Positions 60,581 to 64,000 of a stretch of DNA of 64,000 nucleotides are shown one piece after another. Made by a program: the position numbers and the translations under genes. The stretch is from an uncultured SAR116 cluster alpha proteobacterium. Lineage in GTDB: Bacteria > Pseudomonadota > Alphaproteobacteria > Puniceispirillales > Marisalimonadaceae. Location of the stretch: assembly GCA_902543145.1 (NCBI GenBank), contig CACBXG010000004.1, positions 46,637-110,636 of the forward strand, written 5' to 3'. Positions within the stretch are counted from its first letter, which is position 1; each line of letters begins with the position of its first letter. The notes below the pieces were generated by a model that worked only from the letters and a program-made list of their open reading frames with translations, ran no database searches and was not told the origin of the DNA.

Positions 60581-63500
60581 ATGAGGAAAATTCCTAAAAT
60601 AATCACTGGTGTTTTATTTTGGGGATTAGTGTGTGTACCAGTATCAGGGTTTGCAGAAAAAAACACCAATTTGCCTCAAAACCCTAATATTGTTAGTGGA
60701 TCTGCAAATTTTAACAAAGATGGTAATAAGCTAACTATTAATCAAAATAGCGATAAATTAATCACAAATTGGTCATCATTTAACATTGGAAAGGAAAATA
60801 AAGTTGAGTTCAAACAACCAAATATCACTTCGACAGCCCTAAACAGGGTTAATTCTAATGATCCAACTCATATCTACGGAAGTTTAAAGTCTAATGGCAA
60901 AATAATTCTTATTAATCCAAACGGAGTTTTATTCAAAGATGGGGCTAGAGTTGACGTGGGATCTATCATCGCATCGACTTTGAATTTAAAGGATAAGGAT
61001 TTTATTGACGATAAATATGTCTTTGAAAAAAATGGATTTTCTGGTGTTGTTAACAATCAAGGAGACATAAAAGCTCTTGAAGGAGGCACGATTGCAATTA
61101 TTGCTCCACAGGTTGAAAACAAAGGAGAAATTGAAACTAAAAATGGGACAGTAGCCCTTATTTCCGGTGAAAAAGTTAAGTTAAGTTTAAACGGAAATAG
61201 TTTAATTCAATATTCAATTGAAAGAGGTGTATTAAATGCGCTAATTGACAATAAACAAGCACTTAAAGTCGATGATGGAACGATAATTTTATCAGCTAAA
61301 GGTGTTAAGGAAGTTAAAAATGCAGTCATAAAAAACTCTGGATCTTTAAGAGCTGACGGTATTACAAAAAAAGGCGGGAAAATATACCTGTCTGCAAGCA
61401 ATGGAAAGGTATTAAATTCTGGTGTAATTGCAGCTAATTCTCAACAAAACCAAGGCGGTTCTATAAGAGTAACAGCCGAAAATATACAAATTGATGAGAA
61501 CTCAAAAATTTCAACCGTTGGAAAGAAGTCTGGTGGATTAATTGAGATTGGTGGAAGCTGGCAGAATGGTAATAAAGACGTTTTCCAAGCAACCAAAACA
61601 ACAATTGCTGAAGGTACAATACTTGACGCTTCAGCTTTTGATATGGGTGATGGTGGTGAAATAGTTGTTTGGTCTAATATCCATAATTCAAATTCAAAAA
61701 CAACAGTGAAAGGGACCTTGAAAGCAGAAGGCGGTAAAATCAAAGGAAATGGAGGCAGAATTGAAACTTCAGGACGTACTCTTGACATAGATGATATAAA
61801 AATCTCAACAAAATCAACCGATGGTGTAGATGGTCAGTGGTTAATTGACCCATATAATATTACAATTAGCTCGGGAAGTGACACAAATATCTCTGGGTCT
61901 TTTTCAGCTTCTGATAATGATGCAGTTATAAACGTTGGAACTCTAGAAACCGCACTGTCATCGAGCAATGTGACTGTAACTACAGCTGGTGGAGGATTTC
62001 AAAACGGTGATATAACCGTTGATGCTTCAATCACTTCAAGTAGTTCTAATGATTTAACCTTAGACGCTGACAGACATATTTATATAAATCAAAATATAAC
62101 AAGATCTGGCAGTGGAGGCCTGATTTTAGAACCTGATTCAAATAATGTTTATGGATCTGGGACAATAAATTTAGCCGCAGGAAGTAGTATTTCAACTTCT
62201 ACTGGTACAACTGTTAATCCGAATATTAATTTAAGTAGCTCAGGTGATGTTGAATTCACTGGAAATGGAACTTACTCAGGATCTATATCTGGATCAGGAA
62301 ATTTAAATAAAACTGGAAGTGGAACTGTTATTTTAAGTGGATCTAACTCTTATACTGGATCAACTAAAGTAGATGCTGGAACTTTGAGGGTTAGTAGCAC
62401 AAATTCTGTTCCATCAAATCATACATTGATATCAAATGGAGGAACCTATGATGTAAATAGTAATGTAGAATTATCCGGATTATCTGGTAGCGGTAGTATA
62501 TCAATTTCACCTGGAAGAACTTTAACATTAAATAATAGTTCTAATCAAAGTTTTAGTGGAATTATGTCTGGTTCTGGAGGATTTACAAAAAATGGTTCAG
62601 GATCTTTTACTTTATTGAATAATAACACACATACTGGGACAACCACAATTTCTGCAGGTGAACTTATAGTAAAGGGAACTTTGTCAGATAATACAAATGT
62701 TTCTATATCATCAGGTGCAACCTATACACTTGATAATGATGACACAGTTGGATCATTATCTGGAGCAGGAACTATTGCTGTACCTTCTGGTATGACTTTA
62801 ACCTCAAATGCCAGTAGTAATTCAACATTTTCTGGAAATTTATCTGGTGACGGTACTTTTGTAAAAAATGGCTCTGCCACTTTAACTTTGTCTGGAGCTA
62901 ATACAATAACTGGATCAACAACAATTAAACAAGGTTATATCAGCATTAGCGCAGACAATAATTTAGGTACCGCTCCCGGTACAGTATCCTCTTCGCATTT
63001 AATTTTGAATGGAGGTGGGCTTCAAACTTTATCGAATTTTTCTCTAGATGCTAACAGAGGTATTAATTTAGGTGCAAATAATGGAATTATTTCGACAAAT
63101 TCAGGCACTACTTTTACTTATGCTGGCAATATTGGAGGAAGTGGTAATTTAACTAAATCTGGTAATGGTGTGTTTTTATTAACAACATCAAATGATTATT
63201 CAGGTACAACTACTATTAGTTCTGGATCATTAAGCATTGATAATGACAATAGACTTGGAACTGTTCCTGGTTCGCCAACAGCTGGTCACGTAATTTTAAA
63301 TGGTGGAAAATTACTAGCTAATTCTACTTTTGCATTAAATGGCAATAGGGGAATAAATTTAAATAATCATTCAACTGTAGAAGTGGCTGATACAGCTACA
63401 TTAACTTATAATGGCATCATTGCAGGTACTAGAAATCTAACAAAATCAGGTTTAGGAACATTCCTACTATCAGGAGCAAGCAGTTACTCGGGTGACACAA

Positions 63501-64000
63501 ATATTTCTGCAGGTACTTTACAGATGACTGGTACTTTAGCTGATACAACGGATGTATCTGTATCTTCAGGAGCTATTTACGATGTTGATTCAAGTGATAC
63601 AATCCAAACTTTAAGAGGTGCAGGTAGTATTGAATTAGCTAACAGTATAACATTAACTACTGGTGATACAACAGACCGAGAAATTTCAGGGGTAATAAGC
63701 GGATCAGGTAACTTAATTAAGGCTGGTTCTGGAACTCTGACTTTATCTGGAACAAATACGTTCTCTGGAGTAACGACAATTAGTGCTGGCAAGCTCAGTA
63801 TTAGCACTGACAGCGGATTAGGAGCGGCACCAGGTTCAGCATCAGCAGGTCATCTCACCTTAAATGGAGGAACTTTAGAATCTTCTGCTGATTTTACATT
63901 AAACTCAAATCGAGGCATTGCTCTTGGCGCAAGTAATGGGATAATAGACGTTAATTCTGGTACTACTTTAACGTATGGCGGTATTATGGCCGGCTCAGGT
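60581..64000 (+). CDS. Two-partner secretion exoprotein (filamentous-haemagglutinin-like TpsA), cut by window edge
   Basis: The frame is open from ATG 60581 to the last base, 1140 codons. A signal peptide runs to about residue 25 (PVSGFA). The TPS haemagglutination domain (about 35-260) contains ITNWSSFNIGKENKVEF, NRVNSNDPTHIYGSL and ILINPNGVLFKDGARVDVGS, where NPNG is the hallmark. The GGEIVVWS and GQWLIDPYNITI motifs follow (about 360-430). From about residue 555 the chain is Gly/Ser/Thr-rich autotransporter-type beta repeats. It is a large surface or secreted adhesin-like protein exported by the TpsB upstream. ATG is four bases after the tpsB stop, overlapping a 20-base repeat. Confidence 0.9.
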   Translation, partial: MRKIPKIITGVLFWGLVCVPVSGFAEKNTNLPQNPNIVSGSANFNKDGNKLTINQNSDKLITNWSSFNIGKENKVEFKQPNITSTALNRVNSNDPTHIYGSLKSNGKIILINPNGVLFKDGARVDVGSIIASTLNLKDKDFIDDKYVFEKNGFSGVVNNQGDIKALEGGTIAIIAPQVENKGEIETKNGTVALISGEKVKLSLNGNSLIQYSIERGVLNALIDNKQALKVDDGTIILSAKGVKEVKNAVIKNSGSLRADGITKKGGKIYLSASNGKVLNSGVIAANSQQNQGGSIRVTAENIQIDENSKISTVGKKSGGLIEIGGSWQNGNKDVFQATKTTIAEGTILDASAFDMGDGGEIVVWSNIHNSNSKTTVKGTLKAEGGKIKGNGGRIETSGRTLDIDDIKISTKSTDGVDGQWLIDPYNITISSGSDTNISGSFSASDNDAVINVGTLETALSSSNVTVTTAGGGFQNGDITVDASITSSSSNDLTLDADRHIYINQNITRSGSGGLILEPDSNNVYGSGTINLAAGSSISTSTGTTVNPNINLSSSGDVEFTGNGTYSGSISGSGNLNKTGSGTVILSGSNSYTGSTKVDAGTLRVSSTNSVPSNHTLISNGGTYDVNSNVELSGLSGSGSISISPGRTLTLNNSSNQSFSGIMSGSGGFTKNGSGSFTLLNNNTHTGTTTISAGELIVKGTLSDNTNVSISSGATYTLDNDDTVGSLSGAGTIAVPSGMTLTSNASSNSTFSGNLSGDGTFVKNGSATLTLSGANTITGSTTIKQGYISISADNNLGTAPGTVSSSHLILNGGGLQTLSNFSLDANRGINLGANNGIISTNSGTTFTYAGNIGGSGNLTKSGNGVFLLTTSNDYSGTTTISSGSLSIDNDNRLGTVPGSPTAGHVILNGGKLLANSTFALNGNRGINLNNHSTVEVADTATLTYNGIIAGTRNLTKSGLGTFLLSGASSYSGDTNISAGTLQMTGTLADTTDVSVSSGAIYDVDSSDTIQTLRGAGSIELANSITLTTGDTTDREISGVISGSGNLIKAGSGTLTLSGTNTFSGVTTISAGKLSISTDSGLGAAPGSASAGHLTLNGGTLESSADFTLNSNRGIALGASNGIIDVNSGTTLTYGGIMAGSG
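60584..60603. repeat. 20-base repeat, copy 2 (start of tpsA)
   Basis: Identical to 58421-58440, beginning at the fourth base of tpsA and so encoding part of the RKIPKII signal-peptide start. A coding position for one copy and a non-coding one for the other argues for duplication or a shared binding site. Confidence 0.7.
62240..64000 (+). repeat. Autotransporter-associated beta-strand repeats in tpsA
   Basis: At least six units with the core SGSGNLNKTGSGTVILSGSN followed by SYTGSTKVDAGTL. A longer unit recurs three times: LGTAPGTVSSSHLILNGGGL with NRGINLGANNGII, LGTVPGSPTAGHVILNGGKL with NRGINL, and LGAAPGSASAGHLTLNGGTL with NRGIALGASNGII. This resembles PATR repeats (PF12951), usually found in type V autotransporter passengers. 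The array continues past the window. Confidence 0.85.

Noticed and set aside
60874..63807. Several minus-strand open frames inside tpsA
   Set aside because: They are antisense to an uninterrupted 1140-codon gene, consist of Pro/Ser-rich translations of its Gly/Thr repeats and lack ribosome sites.

Overview
The window reads as chromosomal DNA of an AT-rich, gene-dense alphaproteobacterium, most likely a marine heterotroph of the Rhodospirillales/SAR11-like kind. The signs are short spacers, frequent TTG starts preceded by clear Shine-Dalgarno motifs, and families typical of alphaproteobacteria (DUF1289, DUF1636, the SAF-domain oxidoreductase, acid-sugar enzymes). Lineage is inference only: there is no rRNA in the window. 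I saw no tRNA, CRISPR array, insertion sequence or prophage.

Region 1 (1-22.99 kb) is a sugar-acid and hydroxy-acid catabolic block in many short operons. It holds a cut-off 5-oxoprolinase, a DenD-type dehydrogenase, Eda, a cysteine-dioxygenase-like cupin, an apparent L-fuconate branch (fumarylacetoacetate-hydrolase-family hydrolase, 2-keto-3-deoxy-fuconate dehydrogenase-like SDR, UxaA-type dehydratase) and a divergent XylD-type dehydratase with an LtnD-type dehydrogenase. It continues with a D-2-hydroxyacid dehydrogenase, KdgK, two tandem FAD-linked oxidases, an exporter, OtnC and OtnI, an aldo/keto reductase and a lactonase-like hydrolase. KdgK and Eda supply a lower Entner-Doudoroff route. 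DenD, LtnD, OtnC and OtnI supply most of the tetronate route, but its DUF1537 kinase (OtnK) is not in the window.

Region 2 (23.1-32.3 kb and 37.5-41.7 kb) handles acyl-CoA and oxidative chemistry: nitronate monooxygenase, a FadJ-type bifunctional enzyme, CurA-type reductase, an MFS carrier, ADP-forming acyl-CoA synthetase, a DUF35 protein with a thiolase lacking the usual cysteine, quinone oxidoreductase, MaoC hydratase, a 2-oxoglutarate oxygenase and an acyl-CoA ligase.

Region 3 (32.3-37.5 kb and 41.9-49.9 kb) is a zinc-limitation block, the most distinctive part of the window. The palindrome ATGTTATAACAT occurs four times, each in a promoter region of zinc-related genes, and fits Zur operators. 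They lie at a divergent zinc importer locus (znuA with a MacB/FtsX-type ATPase-permease and a DUF3299 protein, facing znuC-znuB); between zur-COG0523-WD40-85 aa protein and DUF1636-FecBCD-type importer (two sites); and between folE and a second COG0523 GTPase. A weaker variant lies at 56.89 kb. Two genes of the FecBCD-type importer carry single-base frameshifts as given. The two zinc-importer permease genes appear to start at ATT and ATA.

Region 4 (50.0-58.3 kb) is another acyl-CoA block: SDR, ACAD10-like phosphotransferase domain protein, three acyl-CoA dehydrogenases, a triple-hotdog protein and a PcaIJ-type CoA-transferase. Region 5 (58.3 kb to the end) is a two-partner secretion locus: a TpsB transporter and a very large, cut-off TpsA exoprotein with autotransporter-type beta repeats, preceded by a 547-base spacer with short repeats.
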